Assembly (NCBI GenBank): GCA_945902075.1
Contig: CAMDMA010000001.1
Span: forward strand, 124,001-188,000
Origin: Candidatus Kuenenia stuttgartensis
GTDB taxonomy: Bacteria; Planctomycetota; Phycisphaerae; Phycisphaerales; SM1A02
Direction: 5' to 3'
DNA length: 64,000 nucleotides
Shown here: piece by piece, positions 25,672 to 34,695 of the stretch
How positions within the stretch are numbered: the first letter of the stretch is position 1
Layout of the letters: each line of letters opens with the position of its first letter
Made by a program: the position numbers and the translations under genes
The notes under the pieces: generated by a model
What the model saw: only the letters and a program-made list of their open reading frames with translations
Databases searched by the model: none
What the model was told of the DNA's origin: nothing

Positions 25672-27234
25672 TTACATGGCGCTCCATGCCCCAAGCAATA
25701 GCGCGAGATCGGCTGCACCGACCGTGCCATCGCCGTCGAGGTCCGCAGCGCCGCCAGCTGCGCCCCACGTCGAAAGGATGATCGACAAGTCTGGCGCACT
25801 CACGATGCCATCGCCATCGAGATCGCCAAAGACACTCTCAGCACTCGGTCCAACAACGCCATCGGCTCCGATGCGCGCGGCAAACACGTCGCTCGCGCCC
25901 GTTGATGTTCCGCCCTGCCAGGTGATCATCGCGCCATTGTCCGCCGCCTGCATCGACGAAAGTCGATACTTCACGCCGACATTGGTTGCAACATCAGAGT
26001 GCCAAAGTTCTACACCCGCGGAGCTGAGTCCCACGCACTCAAGTTTGTCCTGCACTGCACTACTTGAGTCGGTGAAGAAGCACGCCACGCCGTCACCCGT
26101 ACGAGCGGCAGTCGCGAAACTTCGCGAATACACAGTGGCGAGTGGTTCGACCGCGACACCATTCGCGCCCCATTGCCGAACTCCCTTGGCAAAGCATTGT
26201 CCGAAGACTCCGTAGATCGAAGTATTCGGCGTGTTTTGGCTCCAAAACGCGTAAAGACGACCATCGGCACCGAGCGTGATCGATGGCGAAACACGCGAGG
26301 CGCTGGTCGTGGTGGTGGTCACAGCGATGCCACTTGCACCGTACTGCACCGCACCCGCAGCATTCACACGCTGCACGGAGCATTGGAGTGGGCTTGAGGT
26401 GTACCACGAGAAGTACGCGCCGCCGGAACCATCGGAGATAAACGAGGGGAAGTTGCCGAACTGCAAGGACCCGGTGGTGAATACAGAAGTTCCCGTCGTA
26501 GCCCACGGTCGCGTGCCGTCGGCGTTGACGCGATGTGCACGAAGGATCTTCGCGCCACTAAACGTGACATATCGCACGCACGAAACGATCACTGCGCCAT
26601 CCACCGAGGGCTGGATGTCCGCAGAAAATTGCGTCGCTCCCGTTTCGGCCAGTGAGACTGAGGTCGCAAAACTGGCCACGCCAGTCGCCGGATCAAATCG
26701 CTGCACGCGCGACGATGAATCTTGAATATGCACAACCCAAACGGCACCGTCGCTCGCGACGGTTACGCGGGCAACTGCGAGATACGCGCTCGCGCTCTCA
26801 GCGACAACTGCACGCCACCGGACCGAACCATCGGCGCTGAAGCAGACGAGTTTGATCGCCGGAGTCGTTCCATTGAGCGCGTCAAAAGCGACATAGGCGT
26901 TGCCAGCCGCATCACTTGCGAGGCCGTAGTCGGTCGTTGATGAGAGCGCGCGATCCTCGACCAATCGCGGCTGCGAAGTCCACGCTGCCGAACCATCCGC
27001 GTTGAGCCGCGAGAGCACCACGTCATACCCACTACCGCTGAGCATGCTGACGAAATGACCCCCCTCAGGCGCGGGCGCGAGTTTCGGTTGGACATCATCA
27101 CTCTTGGTCGCAAGCAACACGAGCGGAGTGGCTGGATCCGAGGAGTACTGCGCGGCAGCCGACCTCATGAGGGTTGTCGGAGAGGCCAGGAGGATGAAGG
27201 CGGCAAAGAGCGCGGGAGCAATCGTCAGGTGCAT
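25672..27234 (-). CDS. Secreted beta-propeller-like protein with dockerin-like tail
   Basis: The 520-residue protein has a signal peptide (APALFAAFILLASPTTLMRSAAAQ) and a long series of repeating beta-strand motifs of the kind LNADGSAAWTSQ, FSADGSVRW, VNADGTRPWAT, VNAAGAVQYG and GADGRLYAFWSQN, suggesting a beta-propeller. It ends with two Ca-loop repeats: DLDGDGIVSAPDLSIIL and DLDGDGTVGAADLALLL. The function is unknown; it is probably a surface or extracellular protein. The ATG at 27234 is chosen because it opens the signal peptide. Confidence 0.75.
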   Translation of the reverse strand: MHLTIAPALFAAFILLASPTTLMRSAAAQYSSDPATPLVLLATKSDDVQPKLAPAPEGGHFVSMLSGSGYDVVLSRLNADGSAAWTSQPRLVEDRALSSTTDYGLASDAAGNAYVAFDALNGTTPAIKLVCFSADGSVRWRAVVAESASAYLAVARVTVASDGAVWVVHIQDSSSRVQRFDPATGVASFATSVSLAETGATQFSADIQPSVDGAVIVSCVRYVTFSGAKILRAHRVNADGTRPWATTGTSVFTTGSLQFGNFPSFISDGSGGAYFSWYTSSPLQCSVQRVNAAGAVQYGASGIAVTTTTTSASRVSPSITLGADGRLYAFWSQNTPNTSIYGVFGQCFAKGVRQWGANGVAVEPLATVYSRSFATAARTGDGVACFFTDSSSAVQDKLECVGLSSAGVELWHSDVATNVGVKYRLSSMQAADNGAMITWQGGTSTGASDVFAARIGADGVVGPSAESVFGDLDGDGIVSAPDLSIILSTWGAAGGAADLDGDGTVGAADLALLLGAWSAM

Positions 27235-27478
27235 CGAACCAAGATGACCGCTGCGACGCGGCCTGCCAACCTTGAAAATTGGATTTCCCTGTATTCGGAA
27301 CCAAATCAGCAGCTTCAGTGGACCCGCCGCAACTCTGGAGCGAATCTCAGCGGGATCTGCGGGTTTCGAGGGAATCGCTGTCGGAGCAGCCGCCTCCTTC
27401 CGACCTCGCGCGACCGGGACTCTCGATTCCCTTCGTCGAAACGCCGATCCGCCCCTGCCAAGATGCGAAGGAATCCAG

Positions 27479-29644
27479 ATGCGCACGCAATCCGGTCGTA
27501 CTTCTCCCGCACCGACCCTCAATGTGACGCTTGAGCGACTGCGCTTCGCGGTGCTCACCCCGGCAATCCTCTTTGGCGCGACACTTGTCGGCACGGTGTT
27601 GCTCGGCGCCCCGGCGCATGGGGTTTGGCAAGATGCCGGAAGCCGCGGGAAAGAAGTAACCGCCCCAATGGCGAAGGACTCCCGCCGAAGCAGTGCCGCT
27701 CGACAGGAAGGAAAGCTGCCGCCGATCTCGCAACCAGCGGTATCCCAACCGCGCCCCCAGGGTCCGACACAGGGTCCGACACAGGGTCCGACACAGGGTC
27801 CGACACAGGGTCCGACACAGGGTCCGTCCCAGGGTCCGACACAGCGTCCGGCACCCACACCCGCGCCGCAAGCGCCAACCGCGCGGCAGCCCGCGAAGCC
27901 GCAGGCACCCACACCCGCGCCGCAAGCGCCAACCGCGCGGCAGCCCGCGAAGCCACAGGCCGTCGTACCAGTGCCGCAGAAGCCCATTCCTCAGCGTAAG
28001 CCTCTTGGAAAGCCCGAGGATGTACTGCCAGCGCCAACGCGCAAACCGGTGGACAGTGAGCCGATAGCCAGGAAGCCGGTGGGTAGCAGGCCGGTGGACG
28101 CGAAACCGGTAAGCCCGCGACCTGTCGTCCAAAAACCGAACGACCCGAGAGCGCCGGTTGATCGACCCGGCTCCACCTCGAAGCCGTCCGCTCCATCGAA
28201 GCCCTCACCGACAAAGCCTGAGCCCCCGCGTCGGCCGATCATCGATGATGACGCGCCAATCGCGCCCACCGTTCGCACGCCGTCGAAACCAATGGATCGG
28301 CCCGTCGACCGGCCCGTCAATCGTCCAACACCAAAGCCTATCGATCCCCCAATCACGCGCCGGCCTGACACCATCAAACCCGTGGGTTCATCGCGAGCGC
28401 CGGGCAGCGAGGGCAACGCAACGGTCAAGCCGCGACCCGAACCCCCAATCACGCGCGGCAGTGGCACGATCACCCGCGATATCTCCACGAGTGCAGACGC
28501 GGATGCGACTTCAGTGTTGTCGCGTCGACCAAATCAATTCGTCGCGAATGAAGTGTTTGGCGTGCCACTTTCACCGCAAACCGGTGGCCCGTCGTTTGGC
28601 CCTGGTGCTGGCAGCACAGGCAGCGGAAGCAATAACACTGTCGTCGTCAACAGCAACAACACGGTGATCTACAACGACAATCGCACCTACACGCAGTACG
28701 TCAACAACGTGTCCCGCTGCAACGGTTGGGGATTTGGATCGAGTTGGTCGAGTTGCGGGCCGTGCGACATCTGGCAGCCGTACGACTGTTCCGATGGCCT
28801 CTCGATCTCAGTTGGCTTTGGCAACGGCGGCTTCAGTTTCGGATTCTTCTACGGCTCGAGTTGTGCTCCGCTCTGCTCGAGTTGGTCCAACCCGTGGTGG
28901 GATGGCTACGCAACGAGTTGGACTTGCGCGCCGACGTACTCTTGGGGGCCCACGCCGTGGCGCGCGCCTTACTGGCAGCCTTACGCGTCGTGTTGGAACA
29001 ATTGCTGGAACCCGTGTGTTCCGTGGTGGAGCGCGTACTACTCCTGCGGGCCGTGTCCGATCCCGGCTTATACGCCGTGCTTCGCTTACTCGCCGATTCT
29101 CTGCTCGAGCGTTGTGTACGCGGCACCAGTCGTCGTCGCGGCGCCAGTCCTCATGGTCGCCGCACCAGTCGTGGTCCCTGCGCCTCAGCCGCTTCCGAAT
29201 CCCACAGCGTTGTGGACATTTCTTGCCGAGGGGTATGACACGGAAGCTGAAAATGGCTTTGCGGCGCTTGCTGCGGTTGATCCCGGCGAAAGTTCTTGGC
29301 TCATCGGAAAGGGATTCGCGCGCGCATTCCGCGGTGAGACCTCATGGGCATCCGACATGCTGCGGACCGCGTTCCTCACTGATGCTTCTGGCGTGACGCG
29401 CACCTCTGGTGACGGTCGCTATCTCGCTCGACTCGACGCGCTTGAACGTTCGCTTTCACCGCTCGCCAACGCAAGCCCCCCATCCGTAGACGCGCTGCTT
29501 GTGATCGCTGCAAGTCAAGCGGCGCGAGGTGACCTCTCGGCTGCCTTCTTCACCGCAACAACGGCGCAGGCGGAGGGAGATCGAACTGCTGGAACTGCAG
29601 CATTCATCGGATGGCTTCAATCGGAACTGCGCCGACGAATCTGA
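27479..29644 (+). CDS. Large exported low-complexity protein (Pro-rich, then Cys/Trp/Tyr-rich, then helical C-terminus)
   Basis: This 721-residue protein of unknown function has four zones: an N-terminal hydrophobic signal segment; a Pro/Gln/Lys-rich region (about 80-330) built of GPTQ repeats, two 18-residue PAPTPAPQ units and KPV motifs; an Asn/Ser-rich and then strikingly Cys-, Trp-, Tyr- and Pro-rich segment (about 380-550); and a C-terminal helical region (about 570-721) that may contain TPR-like repeats (YDTEAENGFAALAAVDP). The ATG at 27479 is preceded by AAGGAA with good spacing. Similar Pro/Cys/Trp-rich envelope proteins occur in planctomycetes (general knowledge); the role is unknown. 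Confidence 0.75.
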   Translation: MRTQSGRTSPAPTLNVTLERLRFAVLTPAILFGATLVGTVLLGAPAHGVWQDAGSRGKEVTAPMAKDSRRSSAARQEGKLPPISQPAVSQPRPQGPTQGPTQGPTQGPTQGPTQGPSQGPTQRPAPTPAPQAPTARQPAKPQAPTPAPQAPTARQPAKPQAVVPVPQKPIPQRKPLGKPEDVLPAPTRKPVDSEPIARKPVGSRPVDAKPVSPRPVVQKPNDPRAPVDRPGSTSKPSAPSKPSPTKPEPPRRPIIDDDAPIAPTVRTPSKPMDRPVDRPVNRPTPKPIDPPITRRPDTIKPVGSSRAPGSEGNATVKPRPEPPITRGSGTITRDISTSADADATSVLSRRPNQFVANEVFGVPLSPQTGGPSFGPGAGSTGSGSNNTVVVNSNNTVIYNDNRTYTQYVNNVSRCNGWGFGSSWSSCGPCDIWQPYDCSDGLSISVGFGNGGFSFGFFYGSSCAPLCSSWSNPWWDGYATSWTCAPTYSWGPTPWRAPYWQPYASCWNNCWNPCVPWWSAYYSCGPCPIPAYTPCFAYSPILCSSVVYAAPVVVAAPVLMVAAPVVVPAPQPLPNPTALWTFLAEGYDTEAENGFAALAAVDPGESSWLIGKGFARAFRGETSWASDMLRTAFLTDASGVTRTSGDGRYLARLDALERSLSPLANASPPSVDALLVIAASQAARGDLSAAFFTATTAQAEGDRTAGTAAFIGWLQSELRRRI
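27757..27850 (+). repeat. 12-bp tandem repeat encoding GPTQ units
   Basis: About seven and a half copies of cagggtccgaca, five of them identical, lie within the Pro-rich zone of the exported 721-residue protein. The near-identity of the units suggests recent slippage. Confidence 0.9.
27851..27958 (+). repeat. Two tandem 54-bp coding repeats
   Basis: Copies at 27851-27904 and 27905-27958 are almost identical and encode 18-residue units starting APTPAPQAPT. Confidence 0.9.
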
Positions 29645-29652
29645 AGTGACCG

Positions 29653-30531
29653 TCAGCCTGTCCACACCGAGAGCATCGACGCGAGGTCAGCCGCATCGAC
29701 TGTTCCGGATGAATTGAAATCACCACGGCCGTTGGTGCCCCAATTGCCGAGCAATACCGCGAGATCTGCGGCATTGACTTTATTGTCATTGTTGAGGTCG
29801 TATGGATTGGAGGATGGGGGCGTAAAAATCACCGTCAGTTGGGGACGAACGGTCGCCACGCTCGCCTCGTGGCTATCGAAGCGCTTGACCGACTGGTCAA
29901 CCGTCTCATTGCCCAAGACACACCAGCCGAAGTTGTTGGTCGGCGTGTTCAGCCAACCCTGCACATCCGCGACGAGCAACGCAGTCGATGCCCAGACATA
30001 GACGCCCATCGGTCCGACATTTTTGGTGGCACTGATTGTTGTGGCAAAGTCGCCACCTGGATTCGTCCACAGCTGAGTCGATCCGTAGAAACGGTGGAGC
30101 CACGTCACATCGTTGGGTTCGCTTGGCGCGCCGCCACCGCCAAACGCGACACTTGGTCCTTCGCCCCAACTCTTCGTGAAGCGCTTGAGTGAGATCGGAT
30201 ATTGGGTGGTGAGCCCAACCGCGGAGCAGTTCATGCGGAGCGAAACGCTCGTGATTGTCGAGCCTGCGGGGATGGCCGAGAGATCGAAGCGCAGCGCGCC
30301 GCGACGCAACAAGCTCCCGCCGTTCACTCCGACTTTCCCCGCGAAAAAGTAGCCCGCGGCACCGGCACTGTACGAACCGCCTGAATCCTCGATAAGCGTG
30401 TTGTCGGCGACGCTGGTCAGGGTCGCGGTGTCGGCAAACGCCGCGTTGACCGTGAATACCGTTGCAAAGGCGACCAAAGCACTCGAGACCGTCGTCGCGC
30501 AAGTTCGCATGGCAGAGAGTTCGAGAAACAT
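29653..30531 (-). CDS. Secreted DNRLRE-type domain protein with dockerin-like tail
   Basis: This 292-residue exported protein has a signal segment (TTVSSALVAFATVFTVNAAFA) followed by a DNRLRE-like beta-sandwich: DNTLIEDSGGSYSAGAAGYFFAGKV, GALRFDLSAIPAGSTITSVSLRM and DVQGWLNTPTNNFGWCVLG. This module is common in secreted bacterial proteins of unclear ligand. The C-terminus carries DLNNDNKVNAADLAVLL and DFNSSGTVDAADLASML. The start is uncertain between Met at 30531 and Met at 30510; neither has a Shine-Dalgarno sequence. It is 82 bp downstream of the endonuclease-like gene and co-directional with it. Confidence 0.78.
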   Translation of the reverse strand: MFLELSAMRTCATTVSSALVAFATVFTVNAAFADTATLTSVADNTLIEDSGGSYSAGAAGYFFAGKVGVNGGSLLRRGALRFDLSAIPAGSTITSVSLRMNCSAVGLTTQYPISLKRFTKSWGEGPSVAFGGGGAPSEPNDVTWLHRFYGSTQLWTNPGGDFATTISATKNVGPMGVYVWASTALLVADVQGWLNTPTNNFGWCVLGNETVDQSVKRFDSHEASVATVRPQLTVIFTPPSSNPYDLNNDNKVNAADLAVLLGNWGTNGRGDFNSSGTVDAADLASMLSVWTG

Positions 30532-30613
30532 GTCGTTGGTTCGGTGGGTTGACGGTTTCGGAGTCGCATTTCTTATCAATTGCGGGCGAATACGCACGAC
30601 ACGCGAAGGGCGA

Positions 30614-32458
30614 TTATCCCCAAGCGCCGAGGAGGATCGCGAGGTCGGCTGCACCCACCATGTTGTCGCCGTCGAGGTCAGCGCTTCCAGCTGTGCCCCA
30701 CTGGCCGAGCAAGGTTGCGAGATCGCCAGCGTCGACGTCTCCGTCGCCGTCCAGATCGGCCGGATTCGACGAGCCCGTGACGGTGATGGAAAGATTCAGG
30801 GTGAGGGAGCGCGTCGTCGCGCCGGGCAGGTTCTCATCGCTCGTCGAAATCGTCACGCCCAGTGGGTAGACACCCGGAGTGCGCCCGGTCGTATCGAATG
30901 AGAAACGCAGGATGGTCGGTGTCGCGCCGATGTTGGATTCCGTGGCATCGATGATGCTGAATGGCGCAGATATCGCGCTCGCACCATCAACGTCAAGCCG
31001 CGCCATCGCCGCCGTGTAGCCGAGGTTGTAGAGCGGAATCGCGACCTCTTGAACGCCCGTGTTGGGGCCGAAACTCGCAGTGGCCGTGGTCGTCGTGGTT
31101 GCGGTCTTGGGAGTCCACGATGGATTCGAATATTGCAGCACCGAACCCGTGACCGTCTTGACGATGGTGGGATTTTGCGTCCCTTCAACCGTTGTTGTCA
31201 CTGTGGCTGTTCCGCTTACGGCTCCGGCGACCGACGTATTCACCGCGAGGTTTACGGCGGTCGAGGCTGGCACAAGTGCTGCTGTGATCGATTGCGATCC
31301 AACGAGCCCGGTCGAGCCAACAACCGAGGCTGTAAGCGTGTCGGTACCCAGTGGATGCACCACCACCGCAGCGTTCGAGACCGCAACCGCAACCGTGATC
31401 CCTGTCGCTCCGCGGATGACCGGTCCAAACGACACTGGCGCGGTGACCTGCATGATCGGCGGAACCTGGTAGTCGGCAAGCACTGGCAGATGGTCGCTCG
31501 CGTCATAGAGGACGTCGGCAAGCGAGTTCGAGCGCGCAATGTCCGCGGGGTAATAGGTGTTGTTGCCGTTATTGATCGCGAGGTTGTAGTGCGCACCGTC
31601 GTTGCCAAAGGTGCGGTAGCTCCCGGGGATCAAGGAAAGCCCATCCCCGTCCTGAAATTCAGCCGTCAAGAACTGGAAATCAAAGCGATCGTCAACTCCG
31701 CCACCAATGAGCGTCCCGGTAATGTCGCGCGGTGACTGCGTGTGCTTGATCGCGTTTGCCGCCGTCGTCCAGTTGGCTGTCCCAAGTGGATCAAGGCACT
31801 GCGCGTTCCCGGCAGCGAGCATGGTGAGGTAGGCAGCTTCTATATTGTCGTACAGGTTGTAGTCACCCACGAAAATGATGTGTTGCCCAGCGCCGAGCGC
31901 ATTTGCGTTGTTTCGAAGCGCGATAGCACCGGTGTTTCGCTCCGCCGCATCGGCACTCGTGTTGCTCGCCTTGAGGTGCGATGAATAGACGTAGAGGCGC
32001 GCTGCCGTCGAGGAGTAGCCGTTGAGCGTCAAGAGCCAGCGATCACTGTTGCGTGAACCGCCGGTGGCGATATCGGCATGGCTACTTGGGACTTCCGTCA
32101 ACTTGTCGGTCCGGTAGTACATGCACTGTGCGCCGCTCGCGCCGTCTTCGGTGCCGGAGGTTGTAAATGTGCCGCGCGAGTAAGAAACACCGGGGAAGGC
32201 CGCCAGGATGTTCGTGTCAAGTTCAGCGATATCCGCGTTCCGAATCTCCTGAAAAAGCAGCACCGCTGGTGCCACTGCGAAGCCCGGCTTGTTGTCTTGG
32301 GCCATCTCAGCGAGCGCCGCGCGAAGCGCGTTCTGATCACCCGCGAGTTTGGCGAGGTTGTAGGTCACCACCCTTACCTGACCAGAGGCATCAGACGCGG
32401 CGATTGCGGCTCCAAACAGCGCTACGGAGGCAAAAAACGCGGGAAACTTCTGAAGCAT
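30614..32458 (-). CDS. Secreted endonuclease/exonuclease/phosphatase family protein with dockerin-like tail
   Basis: The 614-residue protein has a signal peptide (FPAFFASVALFGAAIAASDASG) and an EEP-fold domain with VRVVTYNLAK, the catalytic-Glu motif LLFQEIRN, VGDYNLYD and the C-terminal SDHLPVLADY. This metal-dependent fold covers secreted DNases, phosphatases and sphingomyelinases, so the substrate is open. After it come about 200 residues of Ig-like beta repeats, then DLDGDGDVDAGDLATLL and DLDGDNMVGAADLAILL. The ATG at 32458 has a GGAG motif upstream. An extracellular nuclease is a reasonable guess. Confidence 0.82.
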   Translation of the reverse strand: MLQKFPAFFASVALFGAAIAASDASGQVRVVTYNLAKLAGDQNALRAALAEMAQDNKPGFAVAPAVLLFQEIRNADIAELDTNILAAFPGVSYSRGTFTTSGTEDGASGAQCMYYRTDKLTEVPSSHADIATGGSRNSDRWLLTLNGYSSTAARLYVYSSHLKASNTSADAAERNTGAIALRNNANALGAGQHIIFVGDYNLYDNIEAAYLTMLAAGNAQCLDPLGTANWTTAANAIKHTQSPRDITGTLIGGGVDDRFDFQFLTAEFQDGDGLSLIPGSYRTFGNDGAHYNLAINNGNNTYYPADIARSNSLADVLYDASDHLPVLADYQVPPIMQVTAPVSFGPVIRGATGITVAVAVSNAAVVVHPLGTDTLTASVVGSTGLVGSQSITAALVPASTAVNLAVNTSVAGAVSGTATVTTTVEGTQNPTIVKTVTGSVLQYSNPSWTPKTATTTTTATASFGPNTGVQEVAIPLYNLGYTAAMARLDVDGASAISAPFSIIDATESNIGATPTILRFSFDTTGRTPGVYPLGVTISTSDENLPGATTRSLTLNLSITVTGSSNPADLDGDGDVDAGDLATLLGQWGTAGSADLDGDNMVGAADLAILLGAWG

Positions 32459-32804
32459 GTCGGTCTCCGGAACAAGAAACAGGGAACAAACAATCTCTAC
32501 GACCCTCAACCAAACGCTCGCGCCTGTCGCGATCAAACCAAACTGTCAAGCCCCAATGAGATGCAGCTGTGAGGGCAGCCGTGAAGTCCAACGGGTCGAC
32601 TCGTGCAACCGGAAGGACATGTTGATGAGGCATCGCAATGTAGACCCAATTCCGCCATTGTGAAGAGTGGACCTCAGCGAAGGCGCGATTCATCCGTGTC
32701 ACTCAAGGTGACGGATCCACGCACGTCCTGAAACACCCGAAAACGACCCGCTTCGCGGCTACCATCCACTTCCCTCGCGATTCCCGCGGGGAACCGGAGC
32801 AACC
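32459..32804. other. Divergent intergenic region between the EEP gene and the M16 protease genes
   Basis: Both flanking genes point outwards, so two promoters are expected here. A TACCAT -10-like box at 32760-32765 precedes the M16 gene by about 40 bp. No gene or structured RNA is apparent. Confidence 0.4.
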
Positions 32805-34673
32805 ATGCGTCACATCGCCATCGTCGTCGCCGCGATTTCCATCGCGGCCCCACTATCCGCCCAACAGGTCAACCCCGAAGTCTTCACGCTCGACAACGGG
32901 ATGAAGTTCCTCCTTTTGCCGCGAACTGATCAACCAAACGTCATCGCGGCAGGCTGGGTCGCCAAGGTCGGCTCGGTCAATGAGCGGCCGGGCATTACAG
33001 GAATCAGCCACTTCTTCGAGCACATGATGTTCAAGGGAACCGACACGATCGGAACCTCGGATGCCGCTGTCGACGCGAAGTATCGCGATGCACAGAAGTC
33101 GCTCCGCGCAAAGATGAATGAGATCACTTGGAACGAGCAGTACCGTCGCTACTTCGATGGAGAAATCAGTGATCCGTGGAATGCGGCCAACGATACCGCT
33201 GAGCTCGCGAAGCTCCGTCTTGAACTCAAGACGCTGATGGATTCGCAGCAAGGTCGACTCGGGTCAGATCGCATTGCCGAACTCCAGAAGGAAGCGACAG
33301 CAGCCGGCGACGCGGAGGCAAAAGGCCGGATCGAAACGCAGATCGAGTTGCTCAAGGCGCAGCAAGACAAAGCGCGGAGCGTCGTGAAGGATGAGTTCGA
33401 CAAGCTCTACACCGGCCAAGGCGGCTCCGGTATGAACGCGTTCACCTCGAACGATGTCACCTTCTACTTCATCAATGTGCCGGCAAACAAGTTCGAACTC
33501 TGGGCGTGGATGGAGTCTGATCGCCTCTCCAACTCTGTGTTCCGCGAGTTTTTCTCGGAGCGCGATGTTGTTCACGAAGAGCGACGACTGCGCACTGAGA
33601 GCACGCCGACCGGCATTTTCCAAGAGCAATTCGACGCGATGTTCTACGCATCGAGTGGCTACTCGTGGCCGGTCATCGGTTGGTCAAGTGATCTCAACAG
33701 CTACACCATCGAAGAGGCGATGAAGTACTGGAACATTTACTACCGCCCCAACAATCTCTGCGGAGTGATTGTCGGAGATTTCAACCCAAGTGAGGTCAAG
33801 GACACGATCCTCCGTTACTTCAGCCGACTCACTCCCGGCGAGGTTGCGCCGCCGCCGGTTGTCACGCTCGAAGTTCCGCAGCTCGCGGAGATGCGGCTGA
33901 ATGCTGAGTGCGATTGTCAGCCCTCAGTTGAGGTGCGCTACCACACCGTTCCGTTCCGGCACAAGGATTCGTACGCGCTCGATGTGCTTGCCGCGGTTCT
34001 CAACGGTCGCACCGGACGCCTCTATAAATCCATGGTCGAGGGCGACGAGATTGCGTCGAGCGCAGGTGCCGCACAGGACAGTCGCAAATACGCAGGCGCG
34101 TTCAGTTTCTCGAGCGAGGTGAAGGGCGATGCGTCGCCCGCTCAACTCGAAGAATCGTGGTATCGCCAACTGCAGAAGCTCCAAGATGAACAGGTGCCTG
34201 AACTCGAACTCCAGAAGGTGAAGAATCAATTCGCCGCCTCAAATTTCCGTCGCCTCCAAAGCAACTTTTTCTTGCTCGTGCAACTCGGCTACGGTGAAGG
34301 ACTCGGGACATGGGAAGAGATCAACGATTCACCAAAGCGTGTCGATGCTGTGACTGCAGCCGATATCCAGCGTGTGGCGAAGACGTACTTCGGCGAGACC
34401 AATCGATCAGTGGCCACCTACAAGCGCAAGGCTGGCGCGGCCGCGACGGAAGCTGACGCCGCGATTGCCGAACTTCCGGCACCGATGCAAGCACAGGCTC
34501 GCGCGGCCGCTGCTCAAATCGCAAAAGAGACCGATGCCGAGAAGCTTCGTGGCGGACTTGAGCAAATGCGCGCGCAAGCTACGCAGATCCCGCCACAGAT
34601 GAAGCCCATGGTTGATTTCATCGTGTCCAAGATTGAAGCGCGTCTCGCCGAACTCGAGTCGAACAAGAATTGA
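32805..34673 (+). CDS. M16 family zinc metalloprotease, catalytic subunit, exported
   Basis: This 622-residue protein has a signal peptide (residues 1-20, ending PLSAQ) and the inverted zinc motif HFFEH at residues 69-73, with the downstream Glu in VVHEERR. Between them is a Lys/Glu/Ala-rich, probably coiled-coil insert (about 85-200) not present in short M16 enzymes. The second half has the usual M16 C-domain features (YYRPNNLCGVIVGDF, VRYHTVPF, VLAAVLNGRTGRLYKSM). GGAG lies before the ATG. The next gene, 22 bp downstream, is the matching non-catalytic subunit. Confidence 0.92.
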   Translation: MRHIAIVVAAISIAAPLSAQQVNPEVFTLDNGMKFLLLPRTDQPNVIAAGWVAKVGSVNERPGITGISHFFEHMMFKGTDTIGTSDAAVDAKYRDAQKSLRAKMNEITWNEQYRRYFDGEISDPWNAANDTAELAKLRLELKTLMDSQQGRLGSDRIAELQKEATAAGDAEAKGRIETQIELLKAQQDKARSVVKDEFDKLYTGQGGSGMNAFTSNDVTFYFINVPANKFELWAWMESDRLSNSVFREFFSERDVVHEERRLRTESTPTGIFQEQFDAMFYASSGYSWPVIGWSSDLNSYTIEEAMKYWNIYYRPNNLCGVIVGDFNPSEVKDTILRYFSRLTPGEVAPPPVVTLEVPQLAEMRLNAECDCQPSVEVRYHTVPFRHKDSYALDVLAAVLNGRTGRLYKSMVEGDEIASSAGAAQDSRKYAGAFSFSSEVKGDASPAQLEESWYRQLQKLQDEQVPELELQKVKNQFAASNFRRLQSNFFLLVQLGYGEGLGTWEEINDSPKRVDAVTAADIQRVAKTYFGETNRSVATYKRKAGAAATEADAAIAELPAPMQAQARAAAAQIAKETDAEKLRGGLEQMRAQATQIPPQMKPMVDFIVSKIEARLAELESNKN

Positions 34674-34695
34674 TCTGGGAAAGGAACACACTCCA

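Noticed and set aside
23768-28000. CRISPR-like arrays in the repeat-rich 23.8-28 kb region
   Set aside because: Repeats are contiguous and in phase with reading frames, with no unique spacers and no cas genes.
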